Source of the DNA: Stenotrophomonas rhizophila | GTDB lineage: Bacteria; Pseudomonadota; Gammaproteobacteria; Xanthomonadales; Xanthomonadaceae | NCBI RefSeq assembly: GCF_007667275.1 | Contig: NZ_VDQT01000005.1 | Coordinates: 248,001-312,000, forward strand | DNA length: 64,000 nucleotides | Direction of reading: 5' to 3' | Part shown: piece after piece, positions 11,201 through 20,738 of the stretch | Numbering within the stretch: position 1 is the stretch's first letter | Layout: each line of letters begins with the position of its first letter | The notes under the pieces: generated by a model | What the model was told of the DNA's origin: nothing | Seen by the model: only the letters and a program-made list of their open reading frames with translations | Databases searched by the model: none | Translations under genes and position numbers: made by a program

Positions 11201-14200
11201 GGGCAGCAATGCCAGCGCCTCCAACGCGGTTGCACTGGGCGCCGGTTCACGGGCTGATCGTGCCTACACCGTGTCGGTCGGCAATGACGACCAGCAGCGC
11301 CAGATCACCCAGGTGGCGGCGGGTACCGAAGGCACCGACGCAGTGAACGTCGACCAGCTCACTGCGGCCACCGACAAGTTCCAGGCCAGCGGTGACGGCG
11401 TGGCCGTGGCCGGCGGCGAGGAAAGCGTGGCGGCGGGTTCGAACGCGGCGACCGACGGTGACTACGCCACCGCCGTGGGCTCGAGCAGCTTCGCCAGCGG
11501 CAGTGGCGCGTCGGCCGTGGGCAGCGGCGCCTTCGCCCTGGCCGACAACGCCACCGCCGTGGGCTTCAACGCGCTGGCCACCACCGGCAACGCGACGGCG
11601 AGCGGTGCCAATGCACAAGCCACCGCCGAATACGCCACTGCCAATGGCGCCGAAAGCCTGGCGTCGGGCGAGCAGAGCACCGCCAATGGTGCGGCCAGCG
11701 TCGCCTCCGGCGCGGGCAGCCTGGCCAGTGGTGCGCTGTCCGAAGCGGCCGGTGAGGAATCGGTGGCGCTGGGTTACTACAGCACCGCAAGCGGCTCGGG
11801 CGCCACGGCGGTCGGCGCGGAGAGCGTGGTCAGCGGTACCCTGTCGGCCGGCTACGGTTTCGCCTCCGAAGCCACCGCCGGCTACACCACCGCGATTGGT
11901 GGCTATGCCGCCGCCACCGCCTTCAATGCGACCGCGCTGGGCAGCTTTGCCCAGGCCACCGGCTCCAACAGCGTCGCGCTCGGCGGTGATGCCGAAGCGA
12001 CCGGCGCGTACAGCACCGCCACCGGCCAGGGCAGCCTGGCCAGCGGCACCAACAGCGTTGCCATCGGTGGCGCGCTGTTCGGCCTGCTGCCGACCGAAGC
12101 GTCCGGCAACTACTCCACCGCCGTGGGCGGGGGTGCGTGGTCGCCGGGCCTGAACAGCACCGCGCTGGGCAACGCCGCGACATCCGAAGGTGAAAACAGC
12201 GTGGCCCTGGGTGCGGACTCGATCGCCGACCGCGATGACAGCGTGTCGGTGGGCAGCGTGGGCAGCGAGCGCCAGGTCACCAACGTCGCCGCCGGTACCG
12301 AAGGCACCGACGCGGTCAACCTGGACCAGCTCAACGCGGTCGCCGACACGGCGGCCACCACCAGCAAATACTTCCAGGCCAGCGGCAGCGATGCCAGCGA
12401 CGCCGGCGCATTCGTCGACGGCGATGACGCTTTGGCCGCCGGTGAAGCCAGCAACGCCATCGGCAACGGTGCCACCGCGCTCGGTGCCGGCAGCACCGTG
12501 GTGGCCAACGAGGCCACCGCAGTGGGCCTCAACGCCACCGCTACCGCGGACTATGCGGTGGCGATCGGCAGCAATGCGGCCAGCAGCGGCCAGGGCGCCG
12601 TCGCCCTCGGTGACCTGAGCACCGCCAGTGGCGGCGCCGCCATCGCCATTGGTGGCGGCGCGCTGTCGCAGGGCTTCGGCTCGGTGGCGGTCGGTGCGGG
12701 CGCGGAATCCAGTGGCCTGGCATCCACCGCAGTGGGCTATGGTGCCTGGGCGCTGGGTCGCGAAACCACGGCGATCGGCAACTTCGCCACCGCCGATGGC
12801 TGGGCCGCCAGCGCCTTCGGCGCGGGTGCGACGGCCGGCTTCTTCGGCACCGCGCTGGGTACCTACAGCTACGCCGATGAAGTGGCTACCGCGGTCGGCC
12901 AGGGCACGCGTGCCAACATCGCCGGTGCGGCGTTCGGCGTGCAGGCCAACGCGGGCGAGTACGGCGTCGCGCTGGGCAACAACGCGGCGACCGCGCAGAA
13001 CGGCGTGGCGGTCGGCTTCAATGCACTGGCCGGCGCCGATGCCAACAGCGCCAGCCAGGGCATCCAGACCACGGCGGTCGGCAGCGAAGCCTGGGCCACC
13101 GAGGACGGTGCCACCGTGGTCGGTTACAACAGCTACGGGCAGGCCGTGAACGCGACCGTGCTCGGCAGCAACACCTGGACCACCAAGGACGCTGAAAACA
13201 GCGTCGCGATCGGTGCCGGCACGCTCGCCGACCGGGCCAATTCGGTGTCGGTCGGCGCTGCCGAAGCGTGGACCGATGCGGCGGGCGTGGTGCATGACGC
13301 CATCGACCGCCAGATCACCAACGTCGGCGCGGGTACCGAAGACACCGACGCGGTGAACGTGGCGCAGCTGAAGGAGGTCGCTGCGGTGGCGGAGACCACC
13401 AGCAGGTACTTCCAGGCCAGCGGCAGCGACGACAGCGATGCCGGCGCGTATGTCGAGGGCGACAACGCGTTGGCGGCCGGCGAGGCGGCCAATGCGATCG
13501 GCGACGGTGCCAGCGCGCTTGGCAGCGGCGCCACTGCGCTGGCCAACAACGCCACGGCGATCGGCTTCAACGCGCTGGCCACGGCGGAAGGTGCCGCGGC
13601 GCTGGGCAGCGACGCCCAGGCCACTGGTGACAACAGCGTCGCCGTGGGTACGGGCGCGGCCGCCAGCGAGATCGGTGCCAGCGCGATCGGTGCCGGTGCG
13701 CAGGCCTCCGGGGCCTACAGCACCGCCAGCGGCAGCGAAGCGATCGCGTCGGGCCAGCAGGCCACCGCGAACGGCTTCCGTTCCACCGCGTCGGAAGCCG
13801 GCGCGTCGTCGTTCGGCAGCTACAGCGAAGCCACCGGCGAGCTGTCCTCGGCCCTGGGCTATGGTGCGGTGGCCTCCAACGCGTACGCGACAGCGGTCGG
13901 CGCAGCGGCAACGGCTTCCGGTGCCAGCGCGGTGGCAGTCGGCGAGTTCAGCGAAGCCACCGGCGATGAAAGCGTGGCGGTCGGCGGCAGCACGTTCTTC
14001 GGCTTCATCCCGGCGCGTGCGTCGGGAACCGGCGCTGCCGCGTTCGGTGCCGGCGCATGGGCCACCGAGGACTACACCACGGCGATCGGCTGGAATGCCT
14101 GGGCCGATGCGGCCAGCGCCACCGCACTGGGTGAAAGCGCCACCGCGACCGGGCTGAACAGCGTCGCGCTCGGCGCCGGTTCCAGCGCCGACCGCGACAA

Positions 14201-16904
14201 CAGCGTGTCGGTCGGCACCACCTCGTCGCAGCGGCAGATCACCAACGTTGCTGCAGGTACCGAAGGCACCGACGCGGTCAATCTGGACCAGCTCAACGCC
14301 GTGGCCGACACCGCCGAAGCAACCAACCGCTACTTCAAGGCGTCCGGCAGCGGCAATGGCGACGACGTGGGCAGCTACGTCGATGGCACCTATGCCACGG
14401 CGGCAGGCGAAGCGTCCAATGCCTTCGGCACCGGCGCCTCGGCCTACGGCAGCGGCTCGCTGGCCTCGGGTCGCTACGCGTCGGCGTCGGGCTACAACGC
14501 CTCGGCCACCGCCGATTCGGCCACCGCGATCGGCGGTGCGCTGTATTACGAAGATGCCAACGGCAACGTGCTGCTGGACAAGGCGACCAGCGCCAGCGGT
14601 ACCGGCGCCACCGCGCTCGGTGCCGGTGCGCAGGCCAGCGGGGTGTTCAGCACCGCCAGCGGTGCCGGCGCAAGCTCGGCCGGCCTGCAGTCCTCGGCAT
14701 TCGGTTACAGCGCCGAAGCCGGCAGTGACTACAGCACCGCCGTTGGGGCGTTCAGCGCCGCGAGCGGCGTCCGCACCACCGCCCTGGGCTATGGCGCTGA
14801 AGCCAGCGGCGATTACGCCTCGGCGCTCGGTTGGGGCAGCGCCGCCTCGGGCGCGTATGCCATCGCCATCGGCAACAGTGCCCTGGCCAGCGGCGCCAAC
14901 AGCTTCGCCAGCGGCGCCAGCGCGTGGGCCACGGCGGCGCAGACCACCGCAGTCGGCCAGCTGGCCTGGGCGACCTCGGCCGGCTCCACCGCGATCGGCC
15001 AGGACAGCTACGCCTACAGCGGCCTCAACGCCACTGCACTCGGCAAGAGCGCCTGGGCCAATGGCACCGGCAGCGTGGCGCTTGGCGCAGGCGCGCGTGC
15101 AACCGAAGCCAACGTGGTCTCGGTGGGCGGCGGCAACGGCACCACCGGTCCGGCCACGCGCCGCATCACCAACGTCGGCGATGCGGTGAACGCGACCGAT
15201 GCGGTGACCAAGGCGCAGCTGGACAGCGTAGCGGCCACCGCCGATGCGGTCGGCCAGCACTTCGACGCCAGTGGCAGCGGCGTGGCCAGCGCCAGCGGTA
15301 CCGATGCACTGGCCGCGGGTTCGGGCGCCACCGCCAGCGGTACCCGCAGCAGTGCGCTGGGTACCGCGGCGACTGCCTCGGCCACCGGCGCCACCGCGGT
15401 CGGCGCCGATGCATCGGCGCGCGGCAGCAACAGCACCGTGCTTGGTCGCCTGGCCTCCACCAATGCCAGCAATGGCGTGGCGGTCGGCAACGGCGCCTTC
15501 GTCAGCAACGGCGCGAATGGCATCGCCATCGGCGCCGGCGCAGGCGCTTCCGGTGCCAATTCGGTGGCGCTGGGCGCGGGTTCCCGCGCGGTGGAAGCGA
15601 ACGTGGTCTCGGTCGGTGGTGGCAACGGCACCGACGGTCCGGCCACGCGCCGCATCGTCAACGTCGCCGCCGGTCGCGTGGCCGCCGGCAGCACCGATGC
15701 GGTCACCGGCGGCCAGCTCAACACCACCAACCAGCGCGTGGGCGCGGTGGAAACCCGCGTGGGCGATATCGACGACCGCATCGGTTCGGTGGAAAACGCC
15801 ACGGTCAACGCGCTGAGCTACGACGACAGCAGCCGCGACACGCTCACCCTGTCCGGTGCGCAGGGCACCACCCTGGACAACGTCGGCAGCGGGTCGATCG
15901 CCAGCAGCAGCCGCCAGGCGATCAACGGTGGACAGCTGTTCCAGGCGCTCACCGACACCGCCAGCTTCCTCGGCGGCGGCGCCAGCGTCGGCATGCAGGG
16001 CGTGTTCGTGGCGCCCAACTACGTGATCCAGGGCAGCACCTACACCAATGTGGGCGATGCGCTCGGTGCGCTCGATGCCAAGGTCAGCGACCTCGACCAG
16101 CGCATCGGCGGGGGCGGCAGCAACGTGGCGCGTGCACGTGCGGCGTCGGTATCCAGCGCCAGCGTGGCCGCCGCGCCCGAGGCGACCGATACCGCCACTG
16201 CGGCCAGCACCGATGCTGTCGCCAGTGCCGACACCGCGCGCGCGGCCACTGCCGATGCGTCCGCACCGGTGGTGCAGGGCACGCCGACGGCCGCCAGCTA
16301 TGGCAGTTCGCAGCCGGTGGCTGCCGCGGTGCCGGTGACCTCGGTGGCGATGGGCGACGGCGCCGTCGCCAGCGGCGCCTCGGCCACCGCGATCGGGCAG
16401 GGGGCCAGCGCCACCGCCGCCAACTCGGTCGCGCTGGGCCAGGGCTCGGTCGCCGACCGCGCCGACACGGTGTCGGTGGGTGCGGTGGGCGCCGAACGCC
16501 AGGTGACCAACGTTGCCGCCGGCAGCGCCGCCACCGACGCGGTCAACAAGGGCCAGCTGGACGGCGGCATCGCCACCGCCAACGGCTATACCGACCAGCG
16601 GTTCAGTGCGATGGCCGATACCTTCGACATGTACAAGGGCGAAGTCGATGACCGCCTGCGTCGCCAGGATCGCCGCATCGACCGCCAGGGTGCGATGAAC
16701 GCGGCCATGCTCAACATGGCCACCAGTGCCGCCGGCGTCCGCACCCAGAACCGCGTCGGTGTCGGCGTCGGTTTCCAGAGCGGTGAGTCGGCGTTGTCGC
16801 TGGGTTACCAGCGTGCGGTCAGCGACCGCGCCACCATCACCTTCGGTGGCGCGTTCAGCAGCGATGACAGCTCGGTGGGCGTGGGTGCCGGCTTCGGCTG
16901 GTAA
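8256..16904 (+). CDS. Giant trimeric autotransporter adhesin (YadA-like, type Vc)
   Basis: Surface adhesin of 2882 aa. ATG 8256 has AGGAG 8 bp upstream and begins with an extended signal peptide region (MNRIYRKVWNKALGQMVVASE), cleaved near residue 68 (SVAQAQ). The passenger consists of YadA-head repeats (NSVALGAGS-type, about 14 residues) grouped in blocks. Each block closes with a neck motif like RQVTNVAAGTEGTDAVN; I count ten necks, near residues 139, 374, 692, 1014, 1338, 1684, 1992, 2302, 2464 and 2747. A short coiled-coil stalk (NQRVGAVETRVGDIDDRIGSVEN) follows neck 9. An Ala/Thr/Ser-rich linker (about 2625-2694) precedes a last mini-head and the YadA anchor (RQDRRIDRQGAMNAAML to the C-terminal FGW). 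The family forms trimers through this anchor. Binding target unknown. Confidence 0.96.
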   Translation: MNRIYRKVWNKALGQMVVASELASSQTSGVVIDQRRSAGARSASALSAAIALTLGFGMGGAPSVAQAQSVEVGGNANCVVLNSSVIDSCVVDGNATASGSNAVAIGSNSTASAANSVALGAGSRAARANTVSVGDAGRERQVTNVAAGTAATDAVNKAQLDTVAATAASATRYFKADGAGDDSDAASIDGDGALAAGADASALGDGATALGNTSQALANATTAVGSGAVAAGLGGSAFGQGALAIGDATVASGQNAMAFGLGDVAVGASAFAASENGAATAIGGLAEASADGATAIGGGALAIGAGSTSLGRGAGSGGEASIAVGAFSTAVADFSAALGSNSAAVAVGSVALGAGSYADRVDTVSVGNNNGLQRQITHVADGTEANDAVNKAQLDEVGDVASTTAKYFQATSSADSDAGAFADGDNATAAGEASNALGSGTTALGSGATAVAQNATAVGYNALASGQNSAAFGNNAQANGAGSVAVGGAAVDEDGNPLITNGGVPVDTGATSASVGGTAVGASADASGFAASSYGVGAYAAGAQSSAFGAVANATGDYATAVGTQSAASGTSSTAIGGPVDLIPGLGFFVDTQASGEAATAVGAGAIASGDYAVANGTLSEASGTEATALGYFAYAPGEGASALGAESWASGELSTAVGFYSTARGANSVALGANSTAVRDNTVSVGDVGNERQVTHVAAGTEDTDAVNKAQLDAVADTADGTAYRFKANASQDSDVGAFADGDGALAAGEASNAFGAGATAVGNGAAAVGDDTVAVGRNVAANGAGSVAIGGVGQAYDQYNQPIVDGDGNAVTVGTTAAQDAVAVGAGAQATGAQSNALGSGAQATADNSLAQGYKARATGDYSIAQGDNAFASGVESTATGAYAWATAESATAFGASAWATDANATAVGYAAWADGVGATSIGYNSWARGSSSTALGRGAFGYGDNSVAVGYQALGNSINTIAIGTNVVAGGESAIGIGAGSNASASNAVALGAGSRADRAYTVSVGNDDQQRQITQVAAGTEGTDAVNVDQLTAATDKFQASGDGVAVAGGEESVAAGSNAATDGDYATAVGSSSFASGSGASAVGSGAFALADNATAVGFNALATTGNATASGANAQATAEYATANGAESLASGEQSTANGAASVASGAGSLASGALSEAAGEESVALGYYSTASGSGATAVGAESVVSGTLSAGYGFASEATAGYTTAIGGYAAATAFNATALGSFAQATGSNSVALGGDAEATGAYSTATGQGSLASGTNSVAIGGALFGLLPTEASGNYSTAVGGGAWSPGLNSTALGNAATSEGENSVALGADSIADRDDSVSVGSVGSERQVTNVAAGTEGTDAVNLDQLNAVADTAATTSKYFQASGSDASDAGAFVDGDDALAAGEASNAIGNGATALGAGSTVVANEATAVGLNATATADYAVAIGSNAASSGQGAVALGDLSTASGGAAIAIGGGALSQGFGSVAVGAGAESSGLASTAVGYGAWALGRETTAIGNFATADGWAASAFGAGATAGFFGTALGTYSYADEVATAVGQGTRANIAGAAFGVQANAGEYGVALGNNAATAQNGVAVGFNALAGADANSASQGIQTTAVGSEAWATEDGATVVGYNSYGQAVNATVLGSNTWTTKDAENSVAIGAGTLADRANSVSVGAAEAWTDAAGVVHDAIDRQITNVGAGTEDTDAVNVAQLKEVAAVAETTSRYFQASGSDDSDAGAYVEGDNALAAGEAANAIGDGASALGSGATALANNATAIGFNALATAEGAAALGSDAQATGDNSVAVGTGAAASEIGASAIGAGAQASGAYSTASGSEAIASGQQATANGFRSTASEAGASSFGSYSEATGELSSALGYGAVASNAYATAVGAAATASGASAVAVGEFSEATGDESVAVGGSTFFGFIPARASGTGAAAFGAGAWATEDYTTAIGWNAWADAASATALGESATATGLNSVALGAGSSADRDNSVSVGTTSSQRQITNVAAGTEGTDAVNLDQLNAVADTAEATNRYFKASGSGNGDDVGSYVDGTYATAAGEASNAFGTGASAYGSGSLASGRYASASGYNASATADSATAIGGALYYEDANGNVLLDKATSASGTGATALGAGAQASGVFSTASGAGASSAGLQSSAFGYSAEAGSDYSTAVGAFSAASGVRTTALGYGAEASGDYASALGWGSAASGAYAIAIGNSALASGANSFASGASAWATAAQTTAVGQLAWATSAGSTAIGQDSYAYSGLNATALGKSAWANGTGSVALGAGARATEANVVSVGGGNGTTGPATRRITNVGDAVNATDAVTKAQLDSVAATADAVGQHFDASGSGVASASGTDALAAGSGATASGTRSSALGTAATASATGATAVGADASARGSNSTVLGRLASTNASNGVAVGNGAFVSNGANGIAIGAGAGASGANSVALGAGSRAVEANVVSVGGGNGTDGPATRRIVNVAAGRVAAGSTDAVTGGQLNTTNQRVGAVETRVGDIDDRIGSVENATVNALSYDDSSRDTLTLSGAQGTTLDNVGSGSIASSSRQAINGGQLFQALTDTASFLGGGASVGMQGVFVAPNYVIQGSTYTNVGDALGALDAKVSDLDQRIGGGGSNVARARAASVSSASVAAAPEATDTATAASTDAVASADTARAATADASAPVVQGTPTAASYGSSQPVAAAVPVTSVAMGDGAVASGASATAIGQGASATAANSVALGQGSVADRADTVSVGAVGAERQVTNVAAGSAATDAVNKGQLDGGIATANGYTDQRFSAMADTFDMYKGEVDDRLRRQDRRIDRQGAMNAAMLNMATSAAGVRTQNRVGVGVGFQSGESALSLGYQRAVSDRATITFGGAFSSDDSSVGVGAGFGW

Positions 16905-17031
16905 CCGCGGAATGGAATGCAGGGCCTGAGGGGGCGGGTCACGGGAACCCTGGCCAGGGCCGGCCGGGGTGACCGCATGGAGTGTTGGCCTGAACAGTCG
17001 TTTGATCCATGACCTTGATGAGGATTTCAAC

Positions 17032-18885
17032 GTGACCAAGAAGCAGAACCTTCGCATCAACGTGCTGGCAGCCGCCGTGCTGTCGCTGTCCGTGGGCGCC
17101 AGCGCCTATGCCGCCGGCTTGCCGGTGAAGGAGCCGGCAAGCCAGGCCAGTACCGCGCAGCAGAGCTCCGAACGCATCATCGTCAAGTACCGCACCGGCA
17201 CCGCCGCTGCCAGCGACCGTTCGGCCAAGCTGGCCGCGGTGACCTCGGCGGTGTCGCGCGCCAGCCTCGGCGGTACCGCTTCGCGCGCCGCCGCGGCCAG
17301 CCCGCAGCTGCTGCGCCGGCTCGGTACCGGTGCCGATGTGATCCGCCTGCAGGGCAAGCTCAGCCAGGCGCAGCTGCAGACCGTGCTGAAGGAAATCCAG
17401 GCCGATCCGTCGGTCCAGTACGCGGCCGCCGACGTGAAGCTGCAGCGCGCCGACGTGCGTGCGAAGGAAACCGCGCAGCTGGTGCCGAACGACCAGTACT
17501 ACGCCCAGTACCAGTGGCACCTGCACAGCGCCACCGGTGGCGTGAACGCACCGGCCGCGTGGGACGTGGCGCAGGGCGAAGGCGTGGTGGTGGCGGTGCT
17601 GGACACCGGCATCCTGCCGCAGCACCCGGACTTTGCCGCCGGCACGCTGCTGGAAGGCTACGACTTCATCAGCGACGCCGAGACCTCGCGCCGCCCGACC
17701 GATGAACGCGTGCCGGGTGCGCTGGATTACGGCGATTGGGTAGAGAACGACAACGAGTGCTACGCCGGTTCGCTGGCCGAAGACAGCTCCTGGCACGGCA
17801 CCCACGTGTCGGGCACGGTCGCCGAAGCGACCAACAACACCATCGGCATGGCCGGGCTTGCCTACAAGGCCAAGGTGCTGCCGGTGCGCGTGCTCGGCAA
17901 GTGCGGCGGCTACCTGTCCGACATCGCCGATGCGATCACCTGGGCCTCGGGCGGTACGGTTGCCGGTGTGCCGGCCAATCCGAACCCGGCCGAAGTGATC
18001 AACATGAGCCTGGGCGGCGGTGGCGCGTGCGATCCGGCTTACCAGGATGCGATCAATGGTGCGGTCTCGCGCGGCACCACCGTGGTGGTGGCGGCCGGCA
18101 ACCAGGCCTCGAATGCGTCGGGTTACCGTCCGGCCAGCTGCGCCAACGTGATCGCCGTGGGCGCCACCCGCATCACCGGTGGCATTGCGTCGTACTCCAA
18201 CTTCGGAGCGGCGGTGGACCTGTCCGGTCCGGGCGGCGGCGGTGGCGTCGACGGCAACCCGGGCGGTTACGTCTGGCAGGCCGGCTACAACGGCCTGACC
18301 ACGCCGACCTCCGGTGCCTACAGCTACATGGGCATGGGCGGCACCTCGATGGCCTCGCCGCACGTGGCCGCCGTGGCCGCGCTGGTGCAGGGCGCGCTGG
18401 CCTCGGCCGGCCGCGATCCGCTGACCCCGGCGCAGCTGGAAACCCTGCTCAAGCAGAGCGCGCGCGCGTTCCCGGTCACCATCCCGACCTCCACCCCGAT
18501 CGGCAGCGGCATCGTCGATGCCAAGGCGGCACTGGATGAGGCCCTGGAAGAGCCGTGCACGGTCGACTGCGCGCCGGATGCGACGCCGCTGACCAACCGC
18601 GTGGCGGTGGGCGGGCTGAGCGGTGCCGGTGGCAGCGGAACCCTGTACAGCTTCGAAGCCACGGCCGGCAAGCCGGTCAGCATCCTGACCTACGGCGGCA
18701 GCGGCAACGTGTCGCTGTACGTCAGCGCCGGCGAGGAGCCGACCGCGACAGACTTCGACGCCAAGTCCAGCCGCCCGGGCAACAGCGAAACCGTGCGCTT
18801 CACCGCGCCGGTGGCCGGCACCTACTACATCAAGCTGGTCGGCGAGTCGGCCTTCAGCGGGGTGAGCATCCAGGCCGTCCAGTAA
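17032..18885 (+). CDS. Secreted subtilisin-like serine protease (S8)
   Basis: An extracellular protease of 617 aa. GTG 17032 is chosen: AGGA lies 7 bp upstream and a signal peptide follows (NVLAAAVLSLSVGASAYA, to about residue 25). An I9-like propeptide (ERIIVKYRTG to about 150) precedes the S8 domain. The catalytic triad is Asp191 (VLDTGI), His255 (WHGTHVSG) and Ser439 (GGTSMASPHVA). The C-terminus is a PPC-type beta domain (GTLYSFEATAGKP to YYIKLVGES). It lies immediately upstream of the Xps secretion operon, from which it is separated by a strong terminator. It resembles the StmPr proteases of S. maltophilia, known Xps substrates; which paralogue it corresponds to is from memory only. Confidence 0.95.
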   Translation: MTKKQNLRINVLAAAVLSLSVGASAYAAGLPVKEPASQASTAQQSSERIIVKYRTGTAAASDRSAKLAAVTSAVSRASLGGTASRAAAASPQLLRRLGTGADVIRLQGKLSQAQLQTVLKEIQADPSVQYAAADVKLQRADVRAKETAQLVPNDQYYAQYQWHLHSATGGVNAPAAWDVAQGEGVVVAVLDTGILPQHPDFAAGTLLEGYDFISDAETSRRPTDERVPGALDYGDWVENDNECYAGSLAEDSSWHGTHVSGTVAEATNNTIGMAGLAYKAKVLPVRVLGKCGGYLSDIADAITWASGGTVAGVPANPNPAEVINMSLGGGGACDPAYQDAINGAVSRGTTVVVAAGNQASNASGYRPASCANVIAVGATRITGGIASYSNFGAAVDLSGPGGGGGVDGNPGGYVWQAGYNGLTTPTSGAYSYMGMGGTSMASPHVAAVAALVQGALASAGRDPLTPAQLETLLKQSARAFPVTIPTSTPIGSGIVDAKAALDEALEEPCTVDCAPDATPLTNRVAVGGLSGAGGSGTLYSFEATAGKPVSILTYGGSGNVSLYVSAGEEPTATDFDAKSSRPGNSETVRFTAPVAGTYYIKLVGESAFSGVSIQAVQ

Positions 18886-18900
18886 CGCAGCAGCGCACCC

Positions 18901-18935
18901 ACGGGAGCCCGTCATGTGACGGGCTCCCGTTTTCC
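18901..18935 (+). terminator. Intrinsic terminator of the protease gene
   Basis: A 13-bp perfect stem (18901-18913 with 18918-18930), loop atgt, followed by tttt. It separates the protease transcript from the secretion operon. Confidence 0.95.
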
Positions 18936-19002
18936 ATTGGCCACTACCGCATGTGGCACCACGACGAACTGCTAAAGTCTGCGGGTCGCCAGGAGAGCTT
19001 TC

Positions 19003-20736
19003 GTGAATGCGGTAACCCACGATCTTGCTGAAGAGTCGTCAACGGACGCGGAATCCCGCATCGTGGCGCTGTTGCTGCGCAACGGACGCCTGAAGGAGGC
19101 CGACCTGGCCCGGGCCCGTCCGCTGCAGCGCGAATCCGGCGGCAGCCTGCTGCCGCTGCTGGTGCGGCTGGGCCTGGTGTCCGAACGCGACCATGCCCAG
19201 GCCTGTGCCGAGGTGCTGGCGCTGCCGCTGCTGGAGGCCAAGGCCGTCCCCGAAGCACCCCCCGAATCCCTGCTCGATGCGCTGCCGCTGTCGCTGCGCT
19301 TCCTGAAGCAGTTCCATGCCTGTCCGCTGGGCCTGCACGATGGCGTGCTCGACCTGTGGCTGAGCGACCCGCAGGAACCCTACGCCGCCGAAGCGGTGCA
19401 GCTGGCCATGGCCGTGCCGGTACGCCTGCACGTGGGCCTGCGCTCGGAAATCGACGACCTGATCGAACGCTGGTTCGGCCAGGGCCGCAGCGCGATGGGC
19501 GCGATCATTGAAACCGCCGATGGCGAAGGCAGCGCGGTCGACGATATCGAGCACCTGCGCGACCTCGCCTCCGAAGCGCCGGTGATCCGACTGGTCAACC
19601 TGGTGATCCAGCGTGCAGTGGAACTGCGGGCGTCCGACATCCACATCGAACCGTTCGAGAACCGGCTGAAGGTGCGCTACCGCGTCGACGGCGTGCTGAT
19701 CGAAGGCGAAAGTCCGCCGGCCAACCTCACCGCGGCGGTGATCAGCCGCATCAAGATCATGGCGCGGCTCAACATCGCCGAGCGCCGGCTGCCCCAGGAC
19801 GGCCGCATCATGCTGCGCGTGCAGGGCAAGGAACTGGACCTGCGCGTCAGCACCGTGCCCACCGCGCACGGGGAAAGTGTGGTGATGCGCCTGCTCGACC
19901 GCGACACCGTGGTGTTCGATTTCCATCGGCTCGGGTTTACCGACGCGTTCCTGCCGCAGTTCCGGAAGGTGCTCGACCAGCCGCATGGGATCCTGCTGGT
20001 CACCGGCCCCACCGGTTCGGGCAAGACCACCACGCTGTACACCGCGCTCAGCCAGCTCAATACCGCCGACGTCAAGATCATCACCGTCGAAGACCCGGTC
20101 GAGTACCAGATCGAAGGCATCAACCAGATCCAGGCCAAGCCGCAGATCGGCCTGGATTTCGCCAGCGCGCTGCGCAGCATCGTGCGCCAGGACCCCGACA
20201 TCATCATGATCGGCGAAATGCGCGACCTGGAAACCGCGCGCATCGCGATCCAGTCGGCGCTGACCGGCCACCTGGTGCTGTCCACCCTGCACACCAACAA
20301 CGCCGCCGGTGGCATCACCCGCCTGCTCGACATGGGCGTGGAAGACTACCTGCTCACCTCCACCATCAACGGCATCCTGGCCCAGCGCCTGGTGCGCCGG
20401 CTGGAGCCGCAGCATGCGCTGCGCTACCCGGCCTCGCCGGAGGAAATCGAACGCTTCGACCTGCGCCGCCTGCAGCCGGAAGGCGAGATTTACCTGTACC
20501 GCGCGCAGCCCTCGGCGTTGGCGCCCACCGGTTACCTCGGCCGCACCACCATCATGGAATTCCTGGTGATGAACGACGAGCTGCGGCGCGCGGTGATGCG
20601 CCGCGCCGGCATGGGCGAAGTGGAGCAGATCGCGCGTGCCGCCGGCATGCGCACCATGTACGAAGACGGCCTGTCCAAGGCGCTGCAGGGCTACACCACG
20701 ATCGAGGAAGTGCTGCGCGTGACGGAGGAAAGCTGA
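19003..20736 (+). CDS. gspE: Type II secretion ATPase GspE/XpsE
   Basis: Cytoplasmic hexameric ATPase driving pseudopilus assembly, 577 aa. GTG 19003 has AGGAG 7 bp upstream. An N-terminal XpsE_N domain (about 20-130, the part that docks onto XpsL) precedes the ATPase core: Walker A GPTGSGKTTT at 335-344, Asp box (VEDPVEYQIEG), Walker B (DIIMIGEMRD) and His box (LSTLHTNN). The zinc-binding tetracysteine loop usual in GspE is absent: between LAQRLVRRLEP and GYLGRTTIMEF (about 462-515) there is no cysteine. It is the first gene of the operon; gspF starts 2 bp after its stop. Confidence 0.97.
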   Translation: MNAVTHDLAEESSTDAESRIVALLLRNGRLKEADLARARPLQRESGGSLLPLLVRLGLVSERDHAQACAEVLALPLLEAKAVPEAPPESLLDALPLSLRFLKQFHACPLGLHDGVLDLWLSDPQEPYAAEAVQLAMAVPVRLHVGLRSEIDDLIERWFGQGRSAMGAIIETADGEGSAVDDIEHLRDLASEAPVIRLVNLVIQRAVELRASDIHIEPFENRLKVRYRVDGVLIEGESPPANLTAAVISRIKIMARLNIAERRLPQDGRIMLRVQGKELDLRVSTVPTAHGESVVMRLLDRDTVVFDFHRLGFTDAFLPQFRKVLDQPHGILLVTGPTGSGKTTTLYTALSQLNTADVKIITVEDPVEYQIEGINQIQAKPQIGLDFASALRSIVRQDPDIIMIGEMRDLETARIAIQSALTGHLVLSTLHTNNAAGGITRLLDMGVEDYLLTSTINGILAQRLVRRLEPQHALRYPASPEEIERFDLRRLQPEGEIYLYRAQPSALAPTGYLGRTTIMEFLVMNDELRRAVMRRAGMGEVEQIARAAGMRTMYEDGLSKALQGYTTIEEVLRVTEES

Positions 20737-20738
20737 GC

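Noticed and set aside
11247..17060. Open frame of 1937 codons opposite the adhesin gene
   Set aside because: Arises from the highly repetitive, GC-rich adhesin coding sequence; no start context or known domain.
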